From JAACFF01 sp963807975 (GTDB lineage: Bacteria > Chloroflexota > Anaerolineae > Promineifilales > Promineifilaceae), in assembly GCA_963807975.1 (NCBI GenBank), contig CAWEDV010000007.1, forward strand, positions 155,368 to 219,367: 64,000 nucleotides of DNA, written 5' to 3'. The position numbers and the translations under genes were made by a program. Shown one piece after another: positions 51,530-60,666 of this stretch (position 1 is the first letter of the stretch; every line of letters begins with the position of its first letter). Below the pieces are notes generated by a model that did not search any database, had not been told where the DNA came from, and saw nothing but the letters and a program-made list of their open reading frames with translations.

Positions 51530-52717
51530 CTACAGCCTGGCTTTTAACCAACTGAAAGCTTGTTTTGAGAGAAGCAATGTGCGGCAGCCCTGCGGCTGCC
51601 CACCGCCTCCGTTACCGGGATCAGGGGATCCGCCGCCAGTGCTGGCATCAACCTTAATACCAACTCCCGTCCAGCCGCTGTGCACAGCTTGCTGCTCAAG
51701 ACTTCCGCTGCCGTATAATTCGCCCGCGGTCACATAAGATTTGTTGGCAAATTCCTGAAAATCTGCGTCCCCGCCGATCTTTTCACACAATGTCACATAC
51801 CAGATCCGGCCTACCCTTTCCCAGGCATAGCCGCCCAGCTCCAAGGCCATGAGGTAGAAGGCATGGTTGGGAATACCGGAATTGATATGCACTCCGCCGC
51901 TGTCTTCTAGGGTGCTCACATAGTCTTTCATGTGTCCCGGCTGTGGGTCCTTGCCGATTACCGGATCATTATAAGCAGTGCCAGGCTCTTTCAAAGAACG
52001 AATGGCGTGTCCTTTGACATTCTTTGTAAACAACCCTTTACCAATTAACCAATCCGCTTCTGCGGCCGTTTCGCGCAGCGCATATTGATTAACCAAGCTC
52101 CCAAACACATCGGAGATAGATTCATTCAGCGCGCCGGGCTGCCCGCGATAGAGCAATCCAGCCTCAAACTGAGTGATGCCATGTGTCAGTTCATGTCCAA
52201 TGACATCCATGGCAATGGTAAAGCGGTTGAACAATCGCTGCCCTTGTGGCAGATCCTCATCTCCGTCCCCATAAACCATTTGGCGCCCATTCCAGAAAGC
52301 GTTGTCATAGCCAACCTGGTAGTGAACCGAAGACTCAATGGTCATCCCCTGATCGTCAATCGAATTGCGACCATAGGCATCCATGAACAGATCATAGGTT
52401 GCCCCGGCCCCATCATAAGCTTCATTGACCATCACATCTTCCGTTGGTGGATCCCCCTCCCCGCGAACCAGGATTCCCGGCAAGTTTGAACCTTGCTCGG
52501 CATCATAGACGAGACGCTCTTTGACCGTGGTAAATTCAGTGGGAGATTCGATGAAACCCGTAGCCCCCGTGGTTACGGCGCGCATGACGCGCATTTCCGA
52601 GGAATCGACCAGGTTCTGGCGAGCGTGTTCCTGCTGGGCAGGAGAGCCGTTCTTACTGATTTCTTGTAACAGGTATGGGGGCACAATACAGTGAAGGGGG
52701 TTATTCCTAGAACACAT
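51530..52717 (-). CDS. protealysin-like M4 metallopeptidase
   Basis: About 395 residues, no signal peptide. The N-terminus (MCSRNNPLHCIVPPYLLQEISKNG) is the short protealysin-type propeptide. The catalytic domain carries HELTH (zinc His and Glu at about 175-179), ALNESISDVFGSL with the third zinc ligand, and GGVHINSGIPNHAFYLMA. A Gly/Pro-rich segment and a short tail ending AFSWLKARL follow, unusual for the family. AGGAG lies ten bases before the ATG at 52717; an ATG two codons earlier is also possible. Without a signal peptide it may act inside the cell or leave by another route, hence the paired inhibitor. Confidence 0.9.
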   Translation of the reverse strand: MCSRNNPLHCIVPPYLLQEISKNGSPAQQEHARQNLVDSSEMRVMRAVTTGATGFIESPTEFTTVKERLVYDAEQGSNLPGILVRGEGDPPTEDVMVNEAYDGAGATYDLFMDAYGRNSIDDQGMTIESSVHYQVGYDNAFWNGRQMVYGDGDEDLPQGQRLFNRFTIAMDVIGHELTHGITQFEAGLLYRGQPGALNESISDVFGSLVNQYALRETAAEADWLIGKGLFTKNVKGHAIRSLKEPGTAYNDPVIGKDPQPGHMKDYVSTLEDSGGVHINSGIPNHAFYLMALELGGYAWERVGRIWYVTLCEKIGGDADFQEFANKSYVTAGELYGSGSLEQQAVHSGWTGVGIKVDASTGGGSPDPGNGGGGQPQGCRTLLLSKQAFSWLKARL

Positions 52718-52940
52718 CCGCATACATCTCCTAAGTTCAGCCGGCAAGCAACAAGCTCGCTGAGGCGAAATATGGGAGTATTGTACTATACATAATGTAG
52801 ATATGTAAACCTTCCTAACTATCGTTCTGATAAATCAATCAGTTTAGGAAAAACGCTAAGAGACAGGATAATAATCGGGGCAGCGTTGCGGAGAAGGATT
52901 CTATTTGCGTCCTCGCTGTTGATCAGTAACATACGTGATA

Positions 52941-53348
52941 ATGGAACTTTTGATCAGCAGAGCGGTTTACCAGGTCATGCTCGCTCATGTTCAGGATGCA
53001 CTGCCCTTGGAGGCGTGCGGCATACTGGCTGGCCATGACAATTTCATCAGCCAGATCTATTTCATTGACAACATCTTGCGCAGCACAGTGACCTATGAGA
53101 TGAATGCTCAGCAGCAGATTGAGGCGATGCTGCATGTGGAAGATCAAGGGCTTGAACTCATCGCTAGCTACCATTCCCATCCGGTGGGACCGTCCGCGCC
53201 TTCGGCAACTGATGTTGCCCAGGCTTACTACCCTGATCTGGCACAAATTATTATCGCCCTGGGCGAGCATGAAAAACCATCGACAAGGGCTTTTAAGATC
53301 ATCGAGGGAGCTATCACGGAGCGGCAGATCCTTGTGATCGACAGATAA
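52941..53348 (+). CDS. JAMM/M67 family metallopeptidase
   Basis: A 135-residue Mov34/JAB-type protease. The catalytic Glu is in LEACGILAG and the zinc motif is SYHSHPVGPSAPSATDVAQ (His-x-His-x10-Asp). Bacterial stand-alone members process sulfur-carrier or ubiquitin-like proteins, or cysteine-adducts. No ThiS/MoaD-like gene is adjacent, so the substrate is unknown. The start is the ATG at 52941; a GTG two codons upstream is possible. A terminator hairpin follows. Confidence 0.88.
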   Translation: MELLISRAVYQVMLAHVQDALPLEACGILAGHDNFISQIYFIDNILRSTVTYEMNAQQQIEAMLHVEDQGLELIASYHSHPVGPSAPSATDVAQAYYPDLAQIIIALGEHEKPSTRAFKIIEGAITERQILVIDR

Positions 53349-53354
53349 GAGCGT

Positions 53355-53394
53355 CGATGCCGTTTTTATTTTTTCCCAGAAACGGTATCGTTTT
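53355..53394 (+). terminator. terminator after the JAMM protease gene
   Basis: CGATGCCGTTT (53355-53365) pairs with AAACGGTATCG (53380-53390) with one G-U pair, followed by TTTT. Confidence 0.65.
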
Positions 53395-53818
53395 AACCGG
53401 GAACTGAGAACTGCGAACAGGTGGGAGTTGTTTTATTTATTTAAGTTGATTTTTTTGCGGAAAACAACTGGTTTGGGTTTGGTAGTGATGTTAAGGTGCA
53501 GAAACGGGAGCTGGTGGGGAATTCGCGAATTGGCCCCGGCCCCGAAGGCATGACCATTGAAGCGATTTTAACGTAGAACATACGTTCTTTTCAAGCGATA
53601 TTTGAAACATGGGCAGTTTAACATTGTCTGGAAAAGTAAGGCGTTTTTAAGATGTCAAATATGGGAAAATTGCTGATTTGGTGATTCTTCGACAAGCTCA
53701 GTACAAGTTCGGGGAATTGTTAATCGGGAATGGACCTTAACTCGAAGGAAAAAGCGTGACACCGAGATACACAGCAGTGCTGGAGAGATTCACAGAGATG
53801 AGGTTAGGCAGGTGGCGT
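53395..53818. other. convergent intergenic stretch with repeat-like fragments
   Basis: About 420 bases between two converging genes, no supported gene. It contains GAACATACGTTC (53576-53587), which matches the Bacillus-type LexA box but has no promoter role in sight. It also holds TTCGACAAGCTCAGTAC (about 53687-53704) and CACCGAGATACACAG with GATTCACAGAGATGA (53760-53804), phrases I associate with dispersed intergenic repeats in environmental bacteria. Confidence 0.5.
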
Positions 53819-56317
53819 TTAGCTGCCGTCTTTGGTCAAGAGTTCGTAGTGGAGGAGACCAAGGGCATCGGCGGCGAAGCCATCTACTTTGGTCAAGGAT
53901 AGGGCCCGGCGCGGCTCTTGGGATACTTCGAGGGTAGGCAGTTCATTGGCCCATAAGGTCTGGATCTGGGCGTAAAGCTGAATGCGCAGGGCAGGATCGG
54001 TTTCCTCACGCGCGGCCTGTACTAAGGTATCCATTTCGCTGCTTTCAAAATTGGAGCAAATGACGCTGTCCGTTTCCTGCACAAAGAAATCGGTCCAACT
54101 GCTGGGATCGAGGTAATCCACCGGTCTTCCTGGCGAAGGCCAACCGAGCAGGTAGGATGGGTATCCACACTGGGACATTTCGACGCGGAACTGTTCCCAG
54201 GGCGCGCCTTCAACAGCGGCGAGGAAGACGCCGGTTTCGTTTAGCTGTTGGGCGATGGCAGTTACATACTGTTCTTCTTGTTGGCTGTAGCGGCCATCAT
54301 TGACAAACCAGATGGTCATTTCCAGGGGATTTTCAGCCGTGTATCCCGCTTCTAACATGAGAGAACGCACCTGATCCTGATTAGCTGTGGGCAGAACAGC
54401 CAGATGTCCCGGGACTTCTTCGGGCACCGGGCTAAATAAGGGGCGGCGTTGTCCAGCAAAGACTTCCTGGACGAGGGTCTCCCGATCAAGGGCAAATGAG
54501 GCTGCCTGGCGCACCTTCTTATTGTTCCAGGGTGGATTGCTCTGCTCGAATATGAGATAGCTTTTAAACGTGGAAGGGCCCTGCCAGGCAGCAATATCTA
54601 CGCTGCCGTCGCCATTGACATCCTGGTCTTGCAGGTCAACAAAATCTTGATAAGGTAAACCTGTCCAGGCTAGATCGATGGACTGGAATTCGGCCAGCGA
54701 TTTGCGCATGCTTTCTGGATCATCATAGAAGCGGACAATGATGTTTTCGAAGGCGGGCAGGGGACTGCCAGGCCATTGGGGGTTGGCAGCCAGTTGAATG
54801 CGATCGCCTCCCTCCCAATGGGTGATGGTATAGGGTCCAAGTCCGCCGCAGCTGCTGCCGGGATCGGATGTTTCCCCATAACAACTGCTACTAATGGGGA
54901 AAAAAGGTGGTATGGCCAATATACTCGGAAACTGGGCTGTCGGTTCTTGCAGTACAAACTTGACCGTCAGCGGATCCAGTACCTGGACGCCGTCGACATC
55001 AGCGAAACCATCCTCATTGGTGTCTTTGATCGTGCTGTTGACCAGGAAATTACCCAGCCGTGAGGAACGAACCACGGACCAGCGCACATCTTCAGCCGTA
55101 AACTCGGTCCCGTCTGGAAACAGCAAATCTGGTTTTAAGCGAATTGTATACTCCAGTTTATCTTCTGACACAGCGGGCGCCGCTTCAGCCAGGATGGGCA
55201 GGAGCTCATTGTCGACTGTGAATCCATACAGCCCGCTCATGGTGTTGTTCATGATTTCCCAGTTAATGAAATTGGGTGTTGAATTGGCTGGATCCAAATC
55301 CTGCAGCTGGCCGACGACACCGATGAAAAATTCACCAGCCGGCGTGCCAACCCGCGACTCACCAGGATCAATCCCATCATCGGGTCTCTCATCCAAGATC
55401 AACCAGGCAACCGTGAGATCCTTGATCACCTGATCCATCTTCATTTGCAGAATGGCTTCGTTAAGTGTTTCCAACAACTGATTGTTGCCGGCAGCGACGG
55501 CAATGGCATATGATTTGCTTTCAATCCAAGCTTCAGCACCTTCCCCACCTATGATACGTAGTTGGCGCGGGTACGTCTCGGCAAAATATAGCGCACTGTG
55601 GCTGTCAACAATGATGGCGCGCACAGTTTCATCGAGCAAGGCCTGCACCACCTGCTCAATCTGCTCATATTCATCAAATAGATCAACTTCTTTGACCTGT
55701 ACGATATCCCGAGCCGTTTTCTCCCCTTGACTTCCTTGCAGCACGCCAATGCTCATCCCCGCTTGAATATCTTCATAGCTATCCAACTCATTCTCGTCAG
55801 CCAAAACGAGGACGGCCTGCCCCACCTCAAGGTAGGGTTCGCTGTAAACGATGCCTTCTTGCGCTGTTTGGGGCACAAGCAAAGAAGACATCACGGCATC
55901 AAAATCGGTCCTATTGCCAGAAGCCAAGATATCCAAAACCCCCTGGTGGGGGGTTACAACGAATTCATACTCAAAGCCGCTGATGGCGGCGATGTTATCC
56001 ATCACGGCGCTATCAAAGCCTTCGATATTGCCAAATTGATCGAAGCGTGTGAACGGAGGCAGGGGAGCGTCGGTAGCGATGACAACAAAGTCCCGCTCCC
56101 TTGTGGCAACTGGTTCAGCGGTCGGCTGCGCAGCCGCAGGCGTGGCTGTGGGATCGGCCACAGTTAACTCAGGAGCGTCTTGTTGGCAACCATTGACGAA
56201 GATGGCCAAGATAATGAGTCCTAAAAGCCATCCCTGGTGTACCAGCGAGTTAATTGATGTTTGCCTCGTTCTTCTCTTCACGGTGAGCAAGTATAACAAT
56301 CTGGCAAGGGGGGGCAA
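53819..56317 (-). CDS. fused substrate-binding lipoprotein (family 3 plus family 5 domains)
   Basis: An 832-residue lipoprotein with lipobox near IFVNGC (residue 44). Residues 75-310 are a polar amino-acid-type family 3 binding domain (FVVIATDAPLPPFTRFDQFGNIEGFDSAVMDNIAAISG). Residues 325-830 are a peptide/nickel-type family 5 binding domain (DLDPANSTPNFINWEIMNNTMSGLYGF, LKPDLLFPDGTEFTAEDVRWSV, VRQAASFALDRETLV). Inside the second domain are two calcium-loop-like stretches, DTNEDGFAD and DVNGDGSVD. No permease or ATPase gene is adjacent. The start is uncertain: a GTG at 56281 gives a shorter signal. A single chain with both families is unusual. Confidence 0.82.
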   Translation of the reverse strand: MPPLARLLYLLTVKRRTRQTSINSLVHQGWLLGLIILAIFVNGCQQDAPELTVADPTATPAAAQPTAEPVATRERDFVVIATDAPLPPFTRFDQFGNIEGFDSAVMDNIAAISGFEYEFVVTPHQGVLDILASGNRTDFDAVMSSLLVPQTAQEGIVYSEPYLEVGQAVLVLADENELDSYEDIQAGMSIGVLQGSQGEKTARDIVQVKEVDLFDEYEQIEQVVQALLDETVRAIIVDSHSALYFAETYPRQLRIIGGEGAEAWIESKSYAIAVAAGNNQLLETLNEAILQMKMDQVIKDLTVAWLILDERPDDGIDPGESRVGTPAGEFFIGVVGQLQDLDPANSTPNFINWEIMNNTMSGLYGFTVDNELLPILAEAAPAVSEDKLEYTIRLKPDLLFPDGTEFTAEDVRWSVVRSSRLGNFLVNSTIKDTNEDGFADVDGVQVLDPLTVKFVLQEPTAQFPSILAIPPFFPISSSCYGETSDPGSSCGGLGPYTITHWEGGDRIQLAANPQWPGSPLPAFENIIVRFYDDPESMRKSLAEFQSIDLAWTGLPYQDFVDLQDQDVNGDGSVDIAAWQGPSTFKSYLIFEQSNPPWNNKKVRQAASFALDRETLVQEVFAGQRRPLFSPVPEEVPGHLAVLPTANQDQVRSLMLEAGYTAENPLEMTIWFVNDGRYSQQEEQYVTAIAQQLNETGVFLAAVEGAPWEQFRVEMSQCGYPSYLLGWPSPGRPVDYLDPSSWTDFFVQETDSVICSNFESSEMDTLVQAAREETDPALRIQLYAQIQTLWANELPTLEVSQEPRRALSLTKVDGFAADALGLLHYELLTKDGS

Positions 56318-56402
56318 AAATGGTTATTAGGGTTTAAGGGGTTCTTGGCAAGAGGGCGGAGAACCATAAGGGCACGAAAAAGGGGAGCAAGGGGGTTCGC
56401 CC

Positions 56403-57389
56403 CTACATGGAAAGGGAGGTTCCGAGATTGTATTTGAGGGCGTTTTTGAAGGTAATGTTGGCTGCGGCGGCATCTTGGACGGCCACGCCAACGGATTTGA
56501 AGAAAGTGATTTGTTGATCATGCTCCCGACCGGGCAGCAGTCCAGCGATGATCTCGCCCAATTCAGCAGCAATATGGTCTTCTGTAATATCACCGTTCTG
56601 CAAGGGAATAATGAGATCGCCAGCCTCTTCCCAGACGGCTGTGCGCGAGTCGACCACAACCCGCGAGCGCAGCACCGTTGACAAATCGATTTCCTGCATC
56701 TGCGGTGTAAATGAACCGACGCCATTGATATGCGTGCCCGGTTTCAGCAAGCGCCCATCAAAGACGGGTGTCTTGGATGTTGTAGCCGCGCAGATTATGT
56801 CTGCTGCAGCAACGGCTGTATGCGCGTCCTGCGCTATCTTTAGATTGGCGGGGATAGGACCTATGCCAGCAAGATCGGCAACAAAGGCCTCGGCCTCCTC
56901 CCGTTTCAGGCTAAAGACAAGGGCTTCCTGAATGTCGCGTACGGTGCAAACCGCTTCCAATTGGGTCCGGGCCTGAACACCACTACCAAAAACAGCCACG
57001 GTGCACGCATCTTGTCTGGCTAAAATATCTGTTGCGGCCCCCGAAGCCGCCCCGGTTCTAATGGCAGTCAGTGTGCCACCCTCCAAGACCGCCTGCGGCA
57101 CACCAGTCGTACTGTCCACAACCAGGACCAGGCCATGGATAATGGGCAGTCCTTGGACAACATTATTGGGGAAAACGGAGACGACCTTTACAGTTAGAGC
57201 ACCCTGCTGCGGCAGAAACGCGGGCATTACCAATGATGTTCCCGCATTGGGAATATCGACATGGCTGCGCAAGGGCATGATGGCCCGCCCTGTTGAGAGC
57301 TGGGCGTAGGCTCCTTTCAGCCCCTCAATGGCATCAGCCATGGGCAGAGCCTTGACTACGTCAGCGGCGGATAGAAAGCGCAGGTTCAT
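56403..57389 (-). CDS. ornithine cyclodeaminase / mu-crystallin family reductase
   Basis: A 328-residue NAD(P)-binding enzyme: LTAIRTGAASGAATDILAR, Rossmann start TVAVFGSGVQARTQLEA, INGVGSFTPQMQEIDLS and VVDSRTAVWEEAGDLIIPL. The family includes ornithine cyclodeaminase, alanine dehydrogenase and delta-1-pyrroline-2-carboxylate reductase. Pairing with the hydroxyproline dehydratase at 38371-39399 would favour the last (inference). It lies 13 bases after livF on the same strand and may be read through from the liv operon. Confidence 0.85.
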   Translation of the reverse strand: MNLRFLSAADVVKALPMADAIEGLKGAYAQLSTGRAIMPLRSHVDIPNAGTSLVMPAFLPQQGALTVKVVSVFPNNVVQGLPIIHGLVLVVDSTTGVPQAVLEGGTLTAIRTGAASGAATDILARQDACTVAVFGSGVQARTQLEAVCTVRDIQEALVFSLKREEAEAFVADLAGIGPIPANLKIAQDAHTAVAAADIICAATTSKTPVFDGRLLKPGTHINGVGSFTPQMQEIDLSTVLRSRVVVDSRTAVWEEAGDLIIPLQNGDITEDHIAAELGEIIAGLLPGREHDQQITFFKSVGVAVQDAAAANITFKNALKYNLGTSLSM

Positions 57390-57401
57390 GATGATCGGGA
57401 A

Positions 57402-58115
57402 CTAGTCAATTCCTAGATAAGCCTTCTGCACCATTTCGTTCTGCTGCAAATTAGCGGCCGTATCATGCAGGACAATCTCCCCCGTCTGCAGCACGTAGCC
57501 GCGGCTGGCGATTTGCAAGGCCATGTGGGCATTCTGCTCAACAAGCAAAATGGTCGTGCCTGCTAGATTGATCGATTGGCAAGTTGAGAATATGGCTTCC
57601 ACCAAAACGGGTGCCAGACCCATAGAAGGTTCATCCATCAGCAGCAGTTTGGGACTGGACATGAGGGCCCTTGCCATGGCCAACATCTGTTGTTCACCAC
57701 CGCTCAGCGTGCCTGCCACCTGGGTTTTGCGCTCTTCAAGGCGCGGGAAAAGCTGGTACATTTCTCGCAAGTCTTCGGCAATCCCAGCCTTATCTGAGCG
57801 ATGGTAAGCGCCCATTTCCAGATTTTCCAGGACCGTGAGCTTAGAAAAGACTCCGCGCCCTTCAGGGACCATGGCGATTCCTTTCGATACCAGATCGTGC
57901 GCTTTGTAACCGCTTAGATCTTCTCCATCGAAGATGATCGATCCTTCTCTGGGCGGAAGCAATCCACTGATGCTGCGTAGGGTCGTCGTCTTCCCGGCTC
58001 CATTACCACCAATAAGAGAGACTATCTCGCCTTCTTCAACATGAATTGAGAGGCCCTTCAAAGCATGGATGTTGCCGTAATAAGCATGGACGTTGTCGAC
58101 TTCAAGCAAAGCCAT
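57402..58115 (-). CDS. livF: branched-chain amino acid ABC transporter ATP-binding protein
   Basis: A 237-residue ABC ATPase of the LivF type: Walker A IGGNGAGKTTT, the LivF pattern TLRSISGLLPPREGSIIFDGEDLSG, IAMVPEGRGVFSKLTVLENLEMGAY, signature LSGGEQQMLAMARALM, Walker B LLLMDEPSMGLAP. AAAGGAAA lies before the ATG at 58115; the frame is open upstream into livG but the family starts here. Confidence 0.94.
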   Translation of the reverse strand: MALLEVDNVHAYYGNIHALKGLSIHVEEGEIVSLIGGNGAGKTTTLRSISGLLPPREGSIIFDGEDLSGYKAHDLVSKGIAMVPEGRGVFSKLTVLENLEMGAYHRSDKAGIAEDLREMYQLFPRLEERKTQVAGTLSGGEQQMLAMARALMSSPKLLLMDEPSMGLAPVLVEAIFSTCQSINLAGTTILLVEQNAHMALQIASRGYVLQTGEIVLHDTAANLQQNEMVQKAYLGID

Positions 58116-58128
58116 TTTATTATTTCCT

Positions 58129-58935
58129 TTATTGAACCTCTGATTGCACCTGAATCGTGCCGCTGGCCGCTGCTCCACGTCCCAAGTAGGCCTCGATGAC
58201 TTCAACATTACTCTGGATCTCAGCCGGTAATCCTTCGGCAATCTTCTTGCCGTAGTCGAGTACCGTGATATGCTCAGAAATCCCCATCACCACACGCATA
58301 TCATGTTCGATGAGCAGCACCGTTATCCCGGTTTCATCACGCAGACGGCGGATAAACTCAGTTGTTTCGGCTGTTTCGCGCGGATTCATTCCCGCAGTAG
58401 GTTCATCAAGCAATAGCAGTTGTGGCTTTCCGGCGAGCGCCCGAGCGATTTCAAGCCGGCGCTGATCCCCGTAAGGCAAATTTCGGGCCAATGTATCGCC
58501 CATGCCGCGCAAGCCAATGAAGTCCAAGAGCTCATTTGCATTTTGCGTCGATTCCCTATCCTCTTTCACTGTGCCGCGTGAACGAAAGATAGCGCCGATC
58601 CAGCGTGAATGAAGCAAGGGTTCCATACCAACCAAGATATTCTCTAATGCTGTCATATTGGAAAAAAGACGAATGTTTTGGTAGGTACGGGCGATGCCAT
58701 AATGCGTAATCTGATCCGGAGAACGCCCCTTCAAAGATTGCCCAGAGAAAAGAATCTCACCTTCGTCAAATTTATAGAAGCCGGTAATACAGTTGAAGAA
58801 AGTCGTCTTTCCTGCCCCGTTGGGGCCGATGATACTAACGATGCCCCCGGCGGGAATATCAAAACTGAAGTCATTGACGGCGACTAGACCGCCAAAACGT
58901 TTTGTAACATTGGTTGCTCGTAAGATTGCAGACAT
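58129..58935 (-). CDS. livG: branched-chain amino acid ABC transporter ATP-binding protein
   Basis: A 268-residue LivG-type ATPase: FGGLVAVNDFSFDI, Walker A IGPNGAGKTTFFNCITG, GIARTYQNIRLFSNMTALENILVG, LPYGDQRRLEIARALAGKPQLLLLDEPTAGMNPRE and VLLIEHDMRVVMGISEHITVLDYGKKIAEG. Its signature motif is the LivG variant LPYGDQRRLE. Next to livM (five bases) and livF. Confidence 0.95.
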   Translation of the reverse strand: MSAILRATNVTKRFGGLVAVNDFSFDIPAGGIVSIIGPNGAGKTTFFNCITGFYKFDEGEILFSGQSLKGRSPDQITHYGIARTYQNIRLFSNMTALENILVGMEPLLHSRWIGAIFRSRGTVKEDRESTQNANELLDFIGLRGMGDTLARNLPYGDQRRLEIARALAGKPQLLLLDEPTAGMNPRETAETTEFIRRLRDETGITVLLIEHDMRVVMGISEHITVLDYGKKIAEGLPAEIQSNVEVIEAYLGRGAAASGTIQVQSEVQ

Positions 58936-58940
58936 AGTCT

Positions 58941-60656
58941 CTACCTTCCAGTCATCGGATGAATGTCTTCACGATGAACCACCGTCCCTTCATGGGCCGC
59001 TTCATCATCTTCAGCATGAAGCTCGCGCTTGCGTACAGCCGATGGCCATAGGCCCTCCGGACGTAAAAGCATGGTGACAATAAGTAAGGCTCCATAAATT
59101 AACAGACGATACTCCGTAAATTCGCTTAAGTACAACGGAACGCCGACCAAGATAAAAGAACCAAGCACAACACCTGGCAAACTACCAAGACCACCGACAA
59201 TAATCAGGCACAGTACATTGATCGAGATTAGCAATGCAAAACTATGGGGGAAAATTGAGCTGAGGCGCGAGGCAAAAATAGCGCCGGCCAATCCAGAAAA
59301 TGCAGCCCCAAGAGCAAAGGCCAATAGTTTTGTATTGACTAGTCGAATGCCGGTAGCTTCAGCTACGTCCTCATCTTCACGCATGGCCATCCACTGCCGT
59401 CCCAAGCGCGCATCGCGCAAGCGCCAGGAGACAAAACCGGCCAACAGGACCCCGGCCAAAATTAGATAGTAGAACCACTGCGGCTGCACAATAGCGGCGC
59501 CAAATATTGTCGGCTTGCCAACTTTTAGGATACCTTGGGCGCCGCCGATAACCGGCTTAAGCAGGTCAGACAGGGCAAGGACACGGATGATCTCGCCAAA
59601 TCCCAAGGTGACGATCGCCAGGTAATCACCGCGCATGCGCAGCACTGGAACGCCCAAAATGATACCAGCCGTCGCCGCGGCCAATACGGCAATTGGTAAA
59701 GCGACCCAGAAAGATACGCCAGCAATACCTAAATCGGTAGTCGTCGTTAGCAGGCCCATCACATAGGCTCCTATGGCAAAAAAGGCCACATAACCAAGAT
59801 CAAGCAGTCCCGCAAAGCCAACGACAATATTGAGGCCCAGACCCATGATGGCAAATATGCCAACAACATCGAGCACTTCACTATGGTATGGTCCGAATAA
59901 TATTGGGAAAAGAATGGCAATCAGGACCACAGAAATGATTCCTGTCCGGCGCCACCGTTTTTCCTGCTTCTCAGACATGGCAGCCCGGCGCGCCTCATAA
60001 CTTTTTCGTCCTCTGCTGCCCCACCAGGCCGTGATGGCTGCAGCTATGACAAAGATAAGGAGGGCTGACCAGAGGTGAAGCCCTTGTTGTCCAAAAACCC
60101 CACGTATTACCGATCGGGGCAGCCATGTGACCATGTCAATGAGTTGAATAACGCCCGAAAAGGTGCCAACAACGATCACGGTCAGCACACCGATCAGTAA
60201 TGGTTTTTCCACTTTTCCAGGCAGCAGGTGGAATACGGCACCGACAATGCCTAGGACACTCATGAATACGGTCAGTATCGCGCTGCCCAAGACTGGCCCT
60301 TGACCAAATGTCAATAATTGAATAAGCGTGGGGGAAACATTGACCAAATCGTCACGAATACCGGGGATCAATATGGTCAAAAACACCAGGGCGACCAGAG
60401 GGATCGCGGTTAGCAGGCCAGCGATAAGACCATAGAGAATGGAGGGACCCAACTTTACCCCTTGTTGGGGATCAACCGCCAAATATCCGCCAATTAAAGG
60501 AGCACTATAAAGCATTATCTGACCCAAAGTTAGGAGATTAGTGACTACATCACGTTCGTTAAAGGCCTCGATCATGCCGATGGCGGACATGCTAACCGCA
60601 ACAATACCGGCAATCAAGCCAACATTGATTGCTCTGCGCAAATTTTCTCGGGACAT
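58941..60656 (-). CDS. livM: branched-chain amino acid ABC transporter permease LivM with long N-terminal extension
   Basis: A 571-residue permease. The usual LivM core starts at about residue 235 (RTGIISVVLIAILFPILF... LNIVVGFAGLLDLGYVAFFAIGAYVMGLL... GDYLAIVTLGFGEIIRVL... EDEDVAEATGIRLVNTKLLAFALGAAFSGLAGAIFA). The first 230 residues add about six more helices with no recognised family. GGGGGA precedes the ATG. Confidence 0.92.
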   Translation of the reverse strand: MSRENLRRAINVGLIAGIVAVSMSAIGMIEAFNERDVVTNLLTLGQIMLYSAPLIGGYLAVDPQQGVKLGPSILYGLIAGLLTAIPLVALVFLTILIPGIRDDLVNVSPTLIQLLTFGQGPVLGSAILTVFMSVLGIVGAVFHLLPGKVEKPLLIGVLTVIVVGTFSGVIQLIDMVTWLPRSVIRGVFGQQGLHLWSALLIFVIAAAITAWWGSRGRKSYEARRAAMSEKQEKRWRRTGIISVVLIAILFPILFGPYHSEVLDVVGIFAIMGLGLNIVVGFAGLLDLGYVAFFAIGAYVMGLLTTTTDLGIAGVSFWVALPIAVLAAATAGIILGVPVLRMRGDYLAIVTLGFGEIIRVLALSDLLKPVIGGAQGILKVGKPTIFGAAIVQPQWFYYLILAGVLLAGFVSWRLRDARLGRQWMAMREDEDVAEATGIRLVNTKLLAFALGAAFSGLAGAIFASRLSSIFPHSFALLISINVLCLIIVGGLGSLPGVVLGSFILVGVPLYLSEFTEYRLLIYGALLIVTMLLRPEGLWPSAVRKRELHAEDDEAAHEGTVVHREDIHPMTGR

Positions 60657-60666
60657 ATCTTCCCCC

